Shown: positions 32,559-46,229, counted from the stretch's first letter. The stretch is DNA of 64,000 nt from Phragmites australis (GCF_958298935.1 NC_084924.1:26881819-26945818), one strand, 5' to 3'. Notes: generated by a model not told the origin, from the sequence alone. Made by a program: numbers and translations.

Positions 32559-33144
32559 AAAATCCAAAATTAGGTAACGTATTTGGCTGTATTTATCGAA
32601 ATAGATAATATATTATTGTATTTATAAGTTAAGTATCTGTATTAGACATCTTATTTACCGAAAATTGACTTTTGATGTACCGTATATTAAAAAAACACGA
32701 GTTTGACCATATTCAGCATACAAGGTGCCGAATATGGTATATTCGGTACCTCATATGTTGAAAATCAGATGTATTCAGCATATAAGGTGTCGAATATGGT
32801 CTGCACCTGCTGCGGGCACTTGATGTTTTCATTTTATGTTAGAACCTCATGTACTGTTACAGGCCATATTTGACACCCTGTGTACCGAATACATCTGATT
32901 TTCAGCATATGAGATATCGAATATGGGCTATAGTGTCATATTTGGTACCTCGTATGCCGAAATACCTGATTTTTGGTATATGAGGTGTCGAATATGGTCG
33001 GATCCGCGTTTTTTAGCGTACGGTGTATCGAAAGTTAGTTTTCGTTATATGAGGTACCGAATACGGATGCTAAAATTATAAATACTATAATATATTATCT
33101 ATTTCGATAAATACAATCGCATATGTTATCTAGTTTTAGATTTT
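32559..33144. mobile_element. Foldback element with ~58-bp inverted ends
   Basis: The left end (32559-32617) and inverted right end (33086-33144) match over about 58 bp, including the shared TGTATTTATCGAAATAGATAAT. The interior holds repeated palindromic words such as GGTACCGAATATGG and CATATGAGGT. No clear target-site duplication was found, so the superfamily is open. Confidence 0.75.
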
Positions 33145-33639
33145 AGCCGTGTGATGGACTATGAAGGCCCAGGTGGGTCCCGCTTTGGACAGGGACGCTG
33201 CCGGGTCCGAGCCGGCTTCTATCGGCTCATGTGCAGCAGCTGGGGTGAATGTCGAGCTTTAGCTGTAATCCGAAAAACCATTTGAATTTCGAGCAAAATC
33301 TGAGCATCAGCTTTGCTGATCTCTGACCCTATTCCAAGCTACAAACTATTCAAGTGCGGAGGTTTGCGCCCCATGGCCAGAGTTAGATCCCTGCTCCCGC
33401 CTGTTCACATGCGTCCCTTCTCGGGTTTTAGATGAAAAATCGGCGATTTATGATGAAACCGCCAGTTTATCCAGGAAAATCATTGGTTTATGACGAAACC
33501 ATCGGTTCAGCCGGTTTTGTCTAGTTCAATGCGTAGGCGATCTTTTAATCAAACTATATCGAATTGGACGTCGGTTCTAACTTTTTCAGTTGAACCGGTC
33601 CGTCGATCCTAATAACTATGCTTAAAGATTAGAAGCATG
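33145..33639. other. Intergenic, no gene recognised
   Basis: Contains short repeated GATGAAACCGCCGGTTTA-like words (33430-33600), but no coding feature. Confidence 0.5.
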
Positions 33640-33648
33640 TTAGGAAGA

Positions 33649-33902
33649 GGAATCGGATCCACTGACTTCACCCACTGGTGAAGTCAGGTGACTTCGAACG
33701 TCTGTAGACCGTTGGATTACAGATGGATGGATCAGATGTACTGCTACAGTATAACGGAACAGTAAAATCTGTACAGTAAATTAACGGAACTGTTGCTACA
33801 GTATTTATGCTACAGTAATCAACGTCAGAGAACTGTTCATCTACTCACGAATTACTGTTCACTCGTGACTTCATCACGCTGAAGTCAGGGGATCCGGATC
33901 CG
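33649..33902. mobile_element. Mutator-like MITE (254 bp)
   Basis: The left GGAATCGGATCCACTGACTTCA and inverted right CGGATCCGGATCCCCTGACTTCA ends form terminal repeats. A perfect 9-bp duplication TTAGGAAGA flanks the element (33640-33648, 33903-33911), as for Mutator elements. The interior is a foldback with CTGTTC and TACAGTA repeats, and is non-coding. Confidence 0.8.
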
Positions 33903-34774
33903 TTAGGAAGATGGATGTCATGCTACACACCTACGCCCCCAGAATGCACTTAGCCGTGGTACAGAACTCTCTGCAATTCGTTGAAGCCCTCTAATGACTT
34001 CTCTTTCAAGGATTAGTAGAAAAGCTTACATTTTGTGGTATTGTTTTTGCCTAAGTAGCGGTCTATATCTGTGTTTGTGCATTAAACCATTGACAGTGGT
34101 TAGAAAGTGACGTGAGGCAAATAAATTAAAGAGCTGCACCGTGTAATAAACAAATGGTTCAGTCTGTACGGCAAGAGCTACCAGTGTACAGTGAGCGATT
34201 AGTGCAATTCAGTGAAGTTATTACGAGCACAGTGACAAAGGAATCCAAGATGTTTCCAAGAGCAAACGATAAAAGAGGTTGCTGAAAATGAAGCGTACAT
34301 GCAAATGCATGTCACGACGAAGTAACATGCATGTACATCGAAACTATCTCGTCACTGGTTAATTTTGTGAGGAACCCTCTTGAATTGAAAGCATCAATTT
34401 TCAATATTTAGCTGATGAAATCGTGATCGTTACAAGATGAAATGAATTTCACCGCCCACTTCTTTCTATCTTTTTTAAAAAGGGGCAACTAAACCACTTG
34501 CTAGTGGCACGGCCACTCCACGAATTATTTACCCATTTTAATTGATATGCATGCTCTCAGCTTTTTCGGACAGTATCGCTGATGATATGGTTCCTTTGGT
34601 TTAGTTAGCACAAAGTGGAGATAGCGATTGGAGAGTTCAGCTCGTAATGATGGCACTCATTGTAGTGGGTGAGATATTTTCCTTTCCTCTTTTTATCCTC
34701 TTTCTATCCCAACAATCTTTATTATTGTGCTAAGCTTTTTTTTTCTATATTATATGCTAGACATGGATCGATCT
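33903..34774. other. Intergenic, no gene recognised
   Basis: Mixed AT-rich DNA; no repeat ends or coding features identified. Confidence 0.5.
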
Positions 34775-35976
34775 CACTATTACTAAAATTATTTCTAGAG
34801 ATACGTGGTAACTTATTTTTACAGGTGTTTAGTGCATCCGTCTGTGATCGAAGGTCTGTAGAAATGAACGATTTTCACAGACGCAAAAGAGACCGTCTGT
34901 GAAAATCTATTACCACATACGATTCACTAAAGAAACCATCTTTAAAAATAGGTTTCCACAGGCAGTTCCTTAAGCGGACCGTTTGTAAAAAATTTATTTC
35001 TACATGCGGTTCTTTAAATGAACTGCCTGTGATAATCGGTCCCCGAATCGATATTTTTTGAACCAAAAAAAGCAATTTTTTTTACCGACCAAGCACCCCG
35101 CGACATCGAAGTTACAAGTCACACGTTTTTTCGTACGAAATACGCGCGCTATGCGGTTTTTGGCACTCAAATTCGAAATCTCTCAACTCGTGCGAACCTT
35201 CCTCACCATCCCACCACAGAACTACTACTGACCATATTAGCATATGTAATTCTTTCGATATCTTCTATTCGAAACTTCAAATGATTATTTAGTCATCTAA
35301 ATGACTCCAAATGAAAAATATTTCAACTACAAAGTTGTAGATCTCGTCGAGGGCTATAATTTTTATATAAAGTTTGTCCTCATCTAATTTCGTATGAAAA
35401 CGTTATAAATTTTTTAAAATAAGCTATCAACCATGAAATGACCATCAATTATTACAGCGGTTCACGTAAGGAACCGGCTGTAGAAATAAGTGATAATTTA
35501 TTTTAAAATATTCATAATTTTTTTATATAAAATTGGACGAGGACAAAATATATATGAAAATTGTAGCTCTCGATGAGATCTACAACGTTGTAGTTGAAAT
35601 ATTTTTCATTTAAAGTCATTTAGATGTCCAAAAAATTGTTTGAAACTTAAAACGATTATTTGGACCTCTAAATAACTTCAAATAAAAAAATTTCAACTAC
35701 AGGATTATAGATCTCGTCGAGGGTTATAATTTTCATATAGAGTTTTTCCTCATCTATCTTAATATGAAAAAATTATAATTTTTTTAATGAATCACGTAAG
35801 GAACCGTCTGTGATAATCATTTATTATCATAGGTGGTTCATATAAGAAACTGTCTGTAAAAATTTAGGTGGTTCATAACTGCAGGAGGCCCTCGTCAACT
35901 GTTCAGACGGTTTTTTAAATAAACCGTCTGTAAAAAGGTATCTTAAATGTCTTAAAAAATAGTTTTTTAAGTAGTG
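34775..35976. mobile_element. Non-autonomous CACTA transposon (1202 bp)
   Basis: Starts CACTATTACTAAAA and ends TTTTTTAAGTAGTG, with the 3-bp duplication TCT on both sides (34772-34774, 35977-35979). AACCGTCTGTAAAAA / TTTTCACAGACGG subterminal repeats fill both ends. The interior (about 35280-35720) is a large imperfect inverted repeat with a third copy. No transposase is present. Confidence 0.85.
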
Positions 35977-36901
35977 TCTGTTGCAACGTAGCAAACAAAA
36001 TCAGCTAATGCTTTCAGTTACATAAGCATCACTTGAGATGGTATAATTATTTAATGTTGGAATCCAACTAGTGAAGGGGAATAAACTCCGTGATTGTTGA
36101 CTCAGCTCCAGATCTCCTTAGCGGAGCAAATCTGCAGATATAGCGTTGAAAAACAAATGGTCATGCCCTTCTCGGGCAATAAAAGGGTTGTTTGTACGCA
36201 TCCAGATCCTGAATTTTTTAAGCTGGTTATATCCAGTTTAAAAAATCCAAGATTTGGAACTGCAGGGTAAATTCAGAGTATTTAGTTGAATCATCTAATT
36301 TTTATTTTAAATAAAAATAAAAATTTAAACTATTTTATTTTATTATATAAATTCTAATCATATATGGGTCTTGGATTTGAAGCGTCAAATGAGCCCAAAG
36401 TATATCATTTGTTTGTGATGCCGATGGTTTAAGATTCCCACTTGCATAACTTTACTGAGTATTTCGTTAGTTTTATATTCTGAATTCCATCTGTACCGCC
36501 AAAAGATCTCATGTACTAGCAGTAGTACAATAGGATAGAACAGGGCACTAATATATTTTGTAGAGAGGATCACTAACATGGTCATCAGATCAGCTCGACA
36601 CTAATAAATAATTCAGGTCCCATGATGGCTCAAGGGGAGCTGGCGGTTTGCATAATGGGCTGTCTTGCTTTCATACAACATGCCTTATTTTATCCTGCCT
36701 TGTGCACCATAGTCATGATATATTAACTAAAGCTCTGATGAGTTCACTGGAGTACGTAGAAGCTGTAGTACTATTGTTTATACGCAGCTGGGGAGCAGGT
36801 TATAAGGCCACAAGCTCTAAGTATGGTTGTTTATAAGGGTCCTGACCTTTGAACAACATCTGATCGAAACTAGAATGAGACACACATTTTAACTAAAGCT
36901 A
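35977..36901. other. Intergenic left of the retrotransposon nest
   Basis: AT-rich with no recognised gene. Confidence 0.5.
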
Positions 36902-36906
36902 ATCTA

Positions 36907-37457
36907 TGTTGGCGATATATCATAGAGACGATGTATATATAGATTAGATCTGTAAGTGAGATTTAATATAATTAATAATTCATTAGGATTTAGAGTAATG
37001 ATAGACTTTAATGTGATTACATGTCTATTAGCGTGTTCTATATAAGAGGAGGCAGGAGCCGTGATCGCAGATGATTCAACCACCAAAATCCTACCCGCTA
37101 CCTCTTCCCGAACTCTCTGCGAAACCCTAGTCGGGCGCATGGTGCTAGCACAACGGCGTATGGCGTTCCATCCCTATATGTGTGGATTCCCTAGAGGCGC
37201 TGCTACCGCTGCTGCGGTGGTGATCAGCAATAAGAACACTAGGAGGTGATCGACTACTTCCTTTTCGAGGACGCGATGTAGGTGGTTGGAGCTAGACAAG
37301 GATGTGCATGATATTGGATCGGTCTACTCCAACTCATCTTCCGCTGCGTTGCGTGTCTAGTAGTAATGATCTATGATCCCCTACTTGCATAGTTTCCTGG
37401 TTGAACGCGGTAGACAAATTTTGATTTATGCTAGTGTAGCCTACCCGTTCCCTAACA
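36907..37457 (+). repeat. Left LTR of layer 1 copia
   Basis: 551 bp, TGTTGG...CTAACA, followed by the primer-binding site. It contains the words CTATATAAGAGGAG (likely LTR TATA box) and AAGAACACTAG shared with the right LTR. Confidence 0.9.
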
Positions 37458-38650
37458 GTGGTATCAAAGGCTACATGTATAGTTTTTGATCTAGATTGGT
37501 CAGATATATATGATATGTGGTAGTAATAGATTGGATCTATTATTATTCTTGTGATCAGATCGGTCGATGCACGGTTTAGTGTAATTAAGATCGGATGAGG
37601 TGCGAGTCGATGGAACCATATGACCAAAAGATTAGCTCTCTCTCCCACCTGGCCGCGTGTGTGACTTGCCCCTACCGGCTGTAATCACCATCGGGGTTAA
37701 CAGCGCGTGCTGCTGCATGGTTGCTAGAACAACAGATCGAGGTTGTGTGTGTTGTCGTCGTTTCTGGAAAACCTCACGCGATGATCAATATGATTGATCT
37801 AGTAGAAATTGAGGCATTGTGAATGACTCAGAATCGGCTTGATATAATCAATTTGATGAGATTTTCATAGCGATTTAATAGATATGATCTATGTATTTCT
37901 GAGAGGTTTTCAGGGCGCTACGTGTGCACATAGATTGTTATAATAACATGCTCACATCGTGACATTAGAACTCGTTTCTACGCTTAACTTGTTTTTGTAG
38001 AGAATGATGTGACTGGTATGGCCTTTATGTGTATATGATGCATGTGTGTAATTTTCATAGCCTGCATGTCATGGTTAATTCCAGCCAAGGGTTGTCATGT
38101 TATTGGATAACGGCTTGCATGCCAACTTGTGATGTTTCATTTTCTCATATAGCTCGTCGAATGCTATTAGGTGTAGTAGACTAGTACATGATCATGGATA
38201 CTCGAAGCATGATGATTCGGAGGATAGGAACAGTGGCGATGGAGATCACCATGTGAAGGGGCTATACTATGTCACAGTCAATATAATTATCTATGATGCT
38301 TTTTATGTTTCTGTCATACTATTCTTTCATATTTTATATGCAGTGGATATGATTATCGTGATAGAGTAGTTTTTCTCAGAAAAATTAAGAGTATTTGATG
38401 CCCTTCCAATAGCTGGACCTATATAGTTTTGATCATTGTTTGGTAGATCTGCCAAAGCAGGGTGCCATCATTTATCTTAATCAGATACGGTGGATGTCAA
38501 ACATTCACATACATATTGTTGGTTTAGTTAAGAAAGCTATCAAAATGGTTTTGCGCTCTAGGGCATGGTGTTAGGCATCGGACATTCGATGCCACCTAGC
38601 AAACAAGAGTCACATAGGGATGTGATTAGCAAATTATTGCTTACCTATGT

Positions 38651-38710
38651 CACTAGGTTTTTGGCAGTGATACCAAAGCTCACTAGGTTTTTGGCAGTGA
38701 TACCAAATCT
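38651..38710 (+). repeat. 30-bp tandem duplication in layer 1
   Basis: CACTAGGTTTTTGGCAGTGA plus ten more bases is repeated twice with almost no change. This is a local slippage event before the integrase fragment. Confidence 0.85.
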
Positions 38711-38775
38711 CTTCTTCATGTTTAGAACAAGATGGTTATGAATTCATAATAAAGAACAAGTGTTGTTCAATTTAT

Positions 38776-39330
38776 TTGAATGGTATGCTCTATGGTATTT
38801 GTCCATTGATGAATGGATTATATATTCTGGATCTTCAAGATGTACATGTTTATAACATTAATACGAAGAAGCCTCGTCTTAATGATTTGAATCCCACTTT
38901 TATTTGGCATTGTTGCTTAGGTCATATAAATGAGAAGCGTATGCAGAGGCTCCATAAAGACGGTCTTCTAGATTCATTTGATTTAGAATCATTTGATACA
39001 TGCGAGTCTTGTTTACTTGGCAAGATGGCTAAGACGCCTTTCACTAGTCATAGTGAGAGGGCGAATGAATTGTTGAACCTTGTACATTCAGATGTATGTG
39101 GACTAATGAGTTCTATCGCCAGAGTTGGTTTTCAGAACTTCACTACTTTTACCGATGATTTTAGTAGATATGATTACATCTACCTAATAAGACACAAGTC
39201 TGAATCATTTGAAAAGTTCAAGGAGTTTCAGAATGAGGTACAAAATCAAATAGGCAAGACAATTAAATTTCTACGATCAGATCGTGGAGGTGAATATTTG
39301 AGCCATGAGTTTGGTGATCATCTAAAGTAA
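38776..39330 (+). pseudogene. Layer 1 copia pre-integrase and integrase
   Basis: A 184-codon open frame covers the GAG-pre-integrase and the N-terminal part of the integrase. The HHCC zinc motif is present as HCCLGH and CESC, spaced as in the family. The catalytic DDE core shows HSDVCG, FTDDFSRY and the E in SDRGGEY. The frame stops at 39330. Later integrase pieces (PYEIWIGKRPGLSF near 39530) are in other frames, so frameshifts and stops have inactivated it. Poly-protein remnants continue to 39974, where layer 2 interrupts the linker before reverse transcriptase. Confidence 0.9.
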
Positions 39331-39974
39331 TGTGGAATTGTTCCATAGTTGACTCCGCCGGGTATGCCTCAATGGAATGGGGTGTCCAAATGAAGGAATT
39401 GAACCTTGTTAGACATGGTCCGGTCCATGACGAACTAATCTGATCTTCCATTGTCCTTATGGGGATACGTTCTAGAAATTGCTATGTTTACTTTAAATAG
39501 GGTTCCATCTAAAGTTGTAGAGAAGACACCATATGAGATATGGATTGGGAAGCGTCCTGGTTTGTCTTTTCTTAAGATCTGGGGTTGTGGCCTATGTAAA
39601 ATATTTGATATCAGATAAGCTCACTTCCAAATCAGATAAATGCTTCTTTGTGGGGGTATCCTAGGGAAACCAAAGGATATTATTTCTATAACCGGGAAGA
39701 AGGCAAATTGTTTGTCGCTCGTAATAATGTCTTTCTGGAAAATGAGTTACTCTCAAGGAAAGTCAGTGGAAGAATGGTGCAACTCGAAGAAATTTGGGGC
39801 TCCTACTGAGCCACAACAGGATATGCAAAATATTGCAAAACCTATTGTAGAGACACCAGCCCCACGACGGTCAGAAATGGTCAATCGTGCACCTGAGAGG
39901 TTTATATTTCTAACCACGGAGCAGCACAACATATTATTGTTGGACAATGATGAACCTAAAACCTACACGAAAAC

Positions 39975-41843
39975 TGTAGCGAAAATAGCCCTATTAGGCC
40001 ATGATTGTGATTTTGGTGATTAATGACAACCTAGTCAATGGGACTAACATGTTTGTCAAGAATATATATTAGTAGGTCTCTTGGATGCAATACATGAAGA
40101 TGCCACTACAGCCGGGACAAAGTTGAACTAAATTGGAGAAGTCACAGGAAGATTTGCCTCACCGAATGGTCCAGTGCTTTGGGTGTTGAACTTACCAGAG
40201 TTTTGATTGTTTATCAAGACAGAAAGAGGATAAGTTCACCATATGCTTCGATGTATAAGTTTATGAAATCACCGGATGAATTCTTGGGTGACATGTGGCC
40301 AAAATTATTAGAAGTGTTACACCGGATGGTCCGATGCTCTGGGTGTTTGAACTCACCAGAGTATATTTGTCAAATGGGATAGAGGCTTAAAGACCTCACC
40401 ACAAGGTTCGGTGTTTGAGGAGAGTGCTCACCGGAGCAATTCTTCCAGAGAAGGTGGTGTGCTGAAGAATGAAGGTTAAGCCTCATCGGATAGTCCGGTG
40501 ATCAGTGAGAGTTGCACTAGAGCATTTCCAGAGAAAATAAGAGAAGGCTCAACCCACTAGATGGTTCGGTGTTGAGAAGGATGAATGCACTGGAGCATTA
40601 TTACCAGAGAAGGATGCAGTCGCTGAAGATCGATGGTTCAACCCATCGGATGGTCCAGTGTGAATGGAATGAACACCAAACAATACACCAGACAATGAAC
40701 AGTGCAAAGAGGCAGAACGAAGTTCAACGCAACGGATGGTCTGATGATGAAGATTGTGCACACTGGAGCATTATTTCTAGAGAGGGTTACATTAGCTCGG
40801 TTGGCTAAAGTCAACTCACCGGATAGTCCGATGATAGAGTGATGTGCACCGGATGCATACATTGGAGCAATTTACATAGAGAAGAAGGAAAGGCTCGGAT
40901 GGCTCAAGATAACTCACCAGATAGTTCGGTGACGGAGATGAAGTATACACCGAAGTGTCTGGTATTCACAGAGGCTTGAGTGATGTTCCAACGGCTAGTT
41001 TGTGAGAGTGTACTCACCGGATGACGGGTTAATAGCTAGTGCGCGGGTTTGAGGCTATAAATATCTCCCGGCCAGTGGCGTGCTGCTGGAGTCCAGAGAA
41101 GTTCATGTACACCTGAGAAGACATCCAAACCATCAAAGTGCTTAAAGTGATTATCTAAGATGATTAAGCACAAGATTAGAGAGTGTTTAATGCTTATAGG
41201 CCTAGAGAGAGTGTTGCTAGGTGATTGCTGCGCTGCCTAGAGAGTGGATCAAGGAGTGATCCAACCTTGTACTAAGTGGTACGCTGGCACCTTGGAGTCT
41301 TGGTGACTCGTCGACAAGCTTGTTGACCCTCCGGCTTGGTGTGGAGCAGCGATAAGGCGATTATGGGGGGAGACGGAGGCCCTTGTCTTGATGCCTCAAG
41401 CTCGGAAGTGATCACAGTGGCAAGAAACCAGAAGAGAGGCTAGTGGTGAGACCTTGCCTTGGTGGCTTGGTGGTTCATTCGGGTGGAGACCTTGTGTTTA
41501 TGACTTGGTGGCTCAAGAGCTGTGACCGGTGCCGACCGGGAGCATATCTTTTGTGGAGCTCTAACAGGACTAGGAGTGGCATTCATTCCATCGATACCAC
41601 AAGAAATAATCCTTGTGCCGAATTTGCTCTCTCTACCTAATTTACGTTTCCACATTTATATTCTTGCAATTTATCTTCTTAGATAGGTTGCAAGTTCTTT
41701 GATCGGTAGAGTAGACACACTAGATAAATCTAAAATACATTTAGATATAAATTGATATCGTTTTATCTTGTGTTATTTTTGGATCCAAAATAGTTCTAAG
41801 TGTCCTAATTCACCCCCCTCTTAGGATATCACCGATCTCTTTA
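39975..41843 (+). repeat. Left LTR of layer 2
   Basis: 1869 bp, rich in CACCGGATGGTCCGGTG-like words repeated at 40-150-bp spacing. Ends CCGATCTCTTTA, a degraded form of the right LTR end CCGATCCCTTCA. It lacks about 60 bp, near 41025, that the right LTR keeps. Confidence 0.85.
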
Positions 41844-42001
41844 ATTGGTATCAGAGCTAGGGCTTACATCTAACTCTATAATTTGTGTTAGAGCTTCACA
41901 CCTTTCAAAAGGTTCTACCAATTCAAGTGGCATTTTAGCCTTAGTCTCATTATGATCGGTTATGCTTTACCGCCTAGTGAGTTGTGACGTTCGAGGTTGG
42001 G

Positions 42002-44105
42002 ATGGATTCTCATAGTGCTCCACTTTTCGATGCACAAATTTTTCCTGGTGAAAAATTCTAATGACTTGTTATTTGTAAGCCCGAGGGTTAGATGTTTAGA
42101 GAGTCACCAATGAAGAGATGAGACAACGCATCACCAACAAGGAGAGACAATTAGATGCATTGGCCAAGAGTTTCCTTTTATCATCTATATGTGTTGATGT
42201 ATTTAATTGTGTTTATTTTCTTACTTATGCACATGATATTTAGACTATTCTCATTGAAATACATGAAGGCACAAAGGATGTGCGCAATGAGAAATATCAT
42301 ATGCTTGTTAATAATCTCAATGGCATTAAACAACTACCTCATAAAAGTGCTAATGATATGTATTCTCATTTGAATATTTTGTCAATAAGATCAATGGGTT
42401 AGGTTTGATATCAATTGAAGATGATCAAGTGGTGAGAAGAATACTTCAAGTTCTTCTTCCAAAGTACAAATTGATAGTCTCTATCATTTACGACAACAAT
42501 GACATCAAGAAGATGACTCCAAATCAAGTGCTCGGCAAGATCACCTCCCATAAGATGACAATGAACATGGGGTGGAAGCTTCTTCCTCATCCGACACCAA
42601 GAACCTTTCTCTCACAAGCAAGCAAGCTCAATACCAACACATGAAGGCAAGGATGAGGAGACGAGCAAGAGTCAAGCTCAAGCAAAGATGATAGTGATCA
42701 AGATGAAGAGAGCTATGAAGAGGATGATCAAAGAATATCAAGTGATGAAAAAATTGATCCTAAGATGGCTAAGCTCTTCTCAAAATTAGAGAAGAACATG
42801 AAGAAGATCAATTCCAAGGTTGATCATCTTATGTCTATTGAAGACTTGGTTAACACAATTGATCACATCAAGAAGAAGAAGAAGACCAAGATTAAGAAGA
42901 GGGAGACAAGGAGAAGAGCCAAGGCACTTGCTAGTATAGGAAGATGGGTGAGTGATGATAAAGATTCAAGCTTAAGTGATGAGAGCATCACCATCCTTTC
43001 CTCCAAGAGAAACTCTTTCTTAAGGTCGTTATCACACAAGTTGTCATCGTGCAAGTCATCTCACAAGTGCCTTATTGATAAAGGTATGGATAACAATATA
43101 AGCGATAATGAATCCGATGAGGATTCTCCTTCCTATGATGAACTCCTTTATTTGATCAATAAGCAACAAATGGCCCATAAGAAACAATCAAAAGAACTTA
43201 AGAAATGCACTTAATGACATTCATGCTACCTTTGTTTCTAATTATGAACAATTATTGAGAAAAATTCAATTTGCTAAACAAGGAGCATGATGAGCTTGAG
43301 GCTAAATTTGAGTGCATTGAATCTCAAACTACGGTCCATTTGATGCAATCTACCTCTCTATTTAATTTCAATCTTAAAGTAGATGCTTCTACTTCTTGTG
43401 ATGATTTAATTCATATATCATGCTCACCCCTTTGCAATGAAAAATGCATTGAGAATGTCTTTATAGAACCATCTAATGACCTTATTGCACAGGAGAATGA
43501 TGAGCTTAAGCAAGAAGTGGATAAGCTCAGGAAGGACTTGGCGAGTTTAAAGGGCAAAGGATATGTCCAACCTCCTCAAGATAACCGTGCTTTCATGGTA
43601 AAGAAGCTTGCGGAGGGTTCTACCGTGCCATGCTTCGAATTCTATCAAAAAGGCTACAAGTCCTTCCAATGCAAACAAGTGAAGAAGGAGACCAAGAAGA
43701 AAAAGAAGATGGCGAACCTCTCTAAAAAGACCTTCAACCTCTACACCAAGCTCAACTACAAGGGAAAGACCAAGAGCAACCACTACAAACTCAAGAATAA
43801 GGACAATGACAAGGTGGTTGCACACATGGTTAGGAGAAAGGACCGAAGGTGGAACCAACCCATTTGGGTGCCTAAGAAAGTCATGACCAACATGAAGGGA
43901 CCCCAATCTATTTGGTTTCTAAAGAAGACTTGAAGCCCGAAGCAGCTATGGAGATTTGGAGACTTGGCTCACAAGATGAAGTGAAGGTTCAAATAAAGAA
44001 ACCAAATATACAAGATGGACGTATTGATGAAGATCATGATCATCATATACCCAAATCCCCTTCTAAAGGTAAAAGAGGTAATGGAGCTAGATGTAAAATC
44101 TTTTA
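42002..44105 (+). pseudogene. Layer 2 gag with decayed zinc knuckle
   Basis: The region starts with an ATG (42002) whose first codons read MDSHSAPLFDA, like other SIRE-type gag proteins. It then has UBN2-type segments (MTPNQVLGKITSHKM near 42515) and coiled-coil, acidic and basic blocks (42765-43214, 43271-43933). The zinc knuckle reads CFEFYQKGYKSFQC near 43630. Compared with C-x2-C-x4-H-x4-C, the second Cys is Phe and the His is Tyr, so RNA binding is probably lost. Several stops and shifts break the frame, and pol does not follow. Confidence 0.8.
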
Positions 44106-45164
44106 ATTATTGTAGATTATTTGCCTTATCTAGAATTGCATATGCTTATTTTATTTTATTGCAATGCCTAGTGTAGGTTTTCATATGGTAGGTTACTTGT
44201 GTTTATGTCTAACTCATGAGCAACCTACATGGTTTATTAGTTGTAGGTTTATTTCATGGTATTAGTTTTTATAAATGGTATCTTTTATGTACCATGATTC
44301 AATCTATAGGATAAATTCTCATTGTTATTAATAACAAGTTAATATATATTTCATAATTATTCAACACTTGTATGTACACATTTAGGGGGAGTATATCCTA
44401 TAGGTTGTGATTTTGAGACTAACATATATTTCTAGAGACATCTTTTGTAGTCTCATGGAGCAATCAACATATTCCCAGATGTATGCAATGTTTAAATGCT
44501 TCAATTGATATCATTGTCAAATATTTTATTTATTTAAACTACCTCCATACATAATATAGCTTAAATTTTCTATCTTGACATATTGTCTAGTTGTGCATAT
44601 ATTTCTTTCTCATCATATGTATGCACACATATAGGGGAGTTTAGACTATATGTGAGTTTCATAAATTATGATCTATGTGCTTTCATAGCCTATATTTGGT
44701 ATTATTCATTTGTAGTGATATCTATATAATTGGTATCATTTTATTGGAGCATGATTTGTGAAGCTCTCTCATATGTGCTCTAATGTTTTTCCCTTGAGTT
44801 CAACATGTGTTAATAAAGGGAGAGAAGTTTGACGATTAAAGCAAGATGAACAATACGAGGGGATTGTAGTAACAAGCAAGACATCTAAGAATGCCGAAGT
44901 TGACAAAGGGAGAGAAGAAAAGATGCTAGGCGCCTAGATTGACAAAAGAGAAGCTCTTGCATAGGTTGTTCAAGGGAGATAGTGGCAATAGAGAAAGGGA
45001 GAGCCACAACAAAGGCCACAACAAAGAGGGACTAAGTGGTAAGAACATGCATCCAAGAAATATGGTAAAACTTTATGCTCACTTACGATCTTTACAATTG
45101 GTATCATTTATTATTTGCCACTTGCTTTGGTTGTGTTGTCATCAATCACCAAAAAAGGGGAGAT
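44106..45164 (+). other. Layer 2 3' non-coding region and polypurine tract
   Basis: AT-rich with no pol. Contains polypurine-like TAGGGGGAGTATAT (44390) and ATAGGGGAGTTTAG (44633) words; the true tract is CAAAAAAGGGGAGA at 45150-45163, next to the right LTR. Confidence 0.7.
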
Positions 45165-46229
45165 TGTGGTGAAAATAGCCCCATTAGGCCATGATTGTGA
45201 TTTTGGTGATTAATAACAACATAGTCAATGAGACTAACATGTTTATTAATAATATATGTTAGTAGGTCTCATGGATACAATACATGAAAAAGCCACCGCA
45301 GTCGGGATAAAGTTAGACTGAATTGGAGAAGTCTCAGGAAGATTTGCCTCACCGGATGATCCAGTGCTCTGGGTGTTGAACTCACTGAAGCTTTGATTGC
45401 TTATCAAGACAAAAAGAGGATAAGTTCACCAGATGCTCCGATGTATAAGTTGATGAAATCACCAGATGAATTCTTGGGTGACACGTGGCCAAAATTGTTA
45501 TAAGTGTTACACCGGATGGTCTAGTGCTCTAGGTGTTTCAACTCATCGGACTATATTTATCAAATGGGAGAGAAGCCTGAAGACCTCACTGAAAGGTCTG
45601 GTGTTTGAGCATAATGCTCATCGGAGCAATTCTTCCAAAGAAGGTGCTGTACTGAAGAATAAAGGTTAAACCTCACTGGATAGTTCGGTGATCAGTGGGA
45701 GTTGCATTAGAGCATTTCTAAAGAAAAGAAGAGAAGAATCAACCCACCGGATGGTCCGGTGTTGAGAAGGATGAATGCACTAGAGCATTATTACCAGAGA
45801 AGGATGCAGCCACTGAAGATCGAAGGTTCAACCCATCGGATGGCTCAGTTTGAATGGAATGAACACCGGACAATATACAGGACAATGAACAGTGCAAAGA
45901 GGTAGAACGAAGTTCAACGCAACAGATGGTCTGGTGATGAAGATTGTGCACACCGGAGCATTATTCCCAGAGAGGGTTACATTAGCTTGGTTGGCTGAAG
46001 TCAACTCACTGAATAATCCGGTGATGGAGTGATGTACATCGGATACATACACCAAAGCACTTTACACAGAGAAGAAGGAAAGGCTTGGATGGCTTAGGAT
46101 AACTCACCGGATAGTCCGGTGATAGAGATGAAGTATACACCGGAGTGTCCGGTGTTCACAGAGTCTTGAGTGGGGTTCCAACGGCTAGTTTGTGAGAGTG
46201 TACTTACTGGATGATCCGGTGTTAGTACT
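45165..46229 (+). repeat. Right LTR of layer 2, left part
   Basis: Aligns with 39975-41000 of the left LTR. It is cut at GTACT (46225-46229) by the layer 3 solo LTR and resumes at 48952. Confidence 0.9.
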
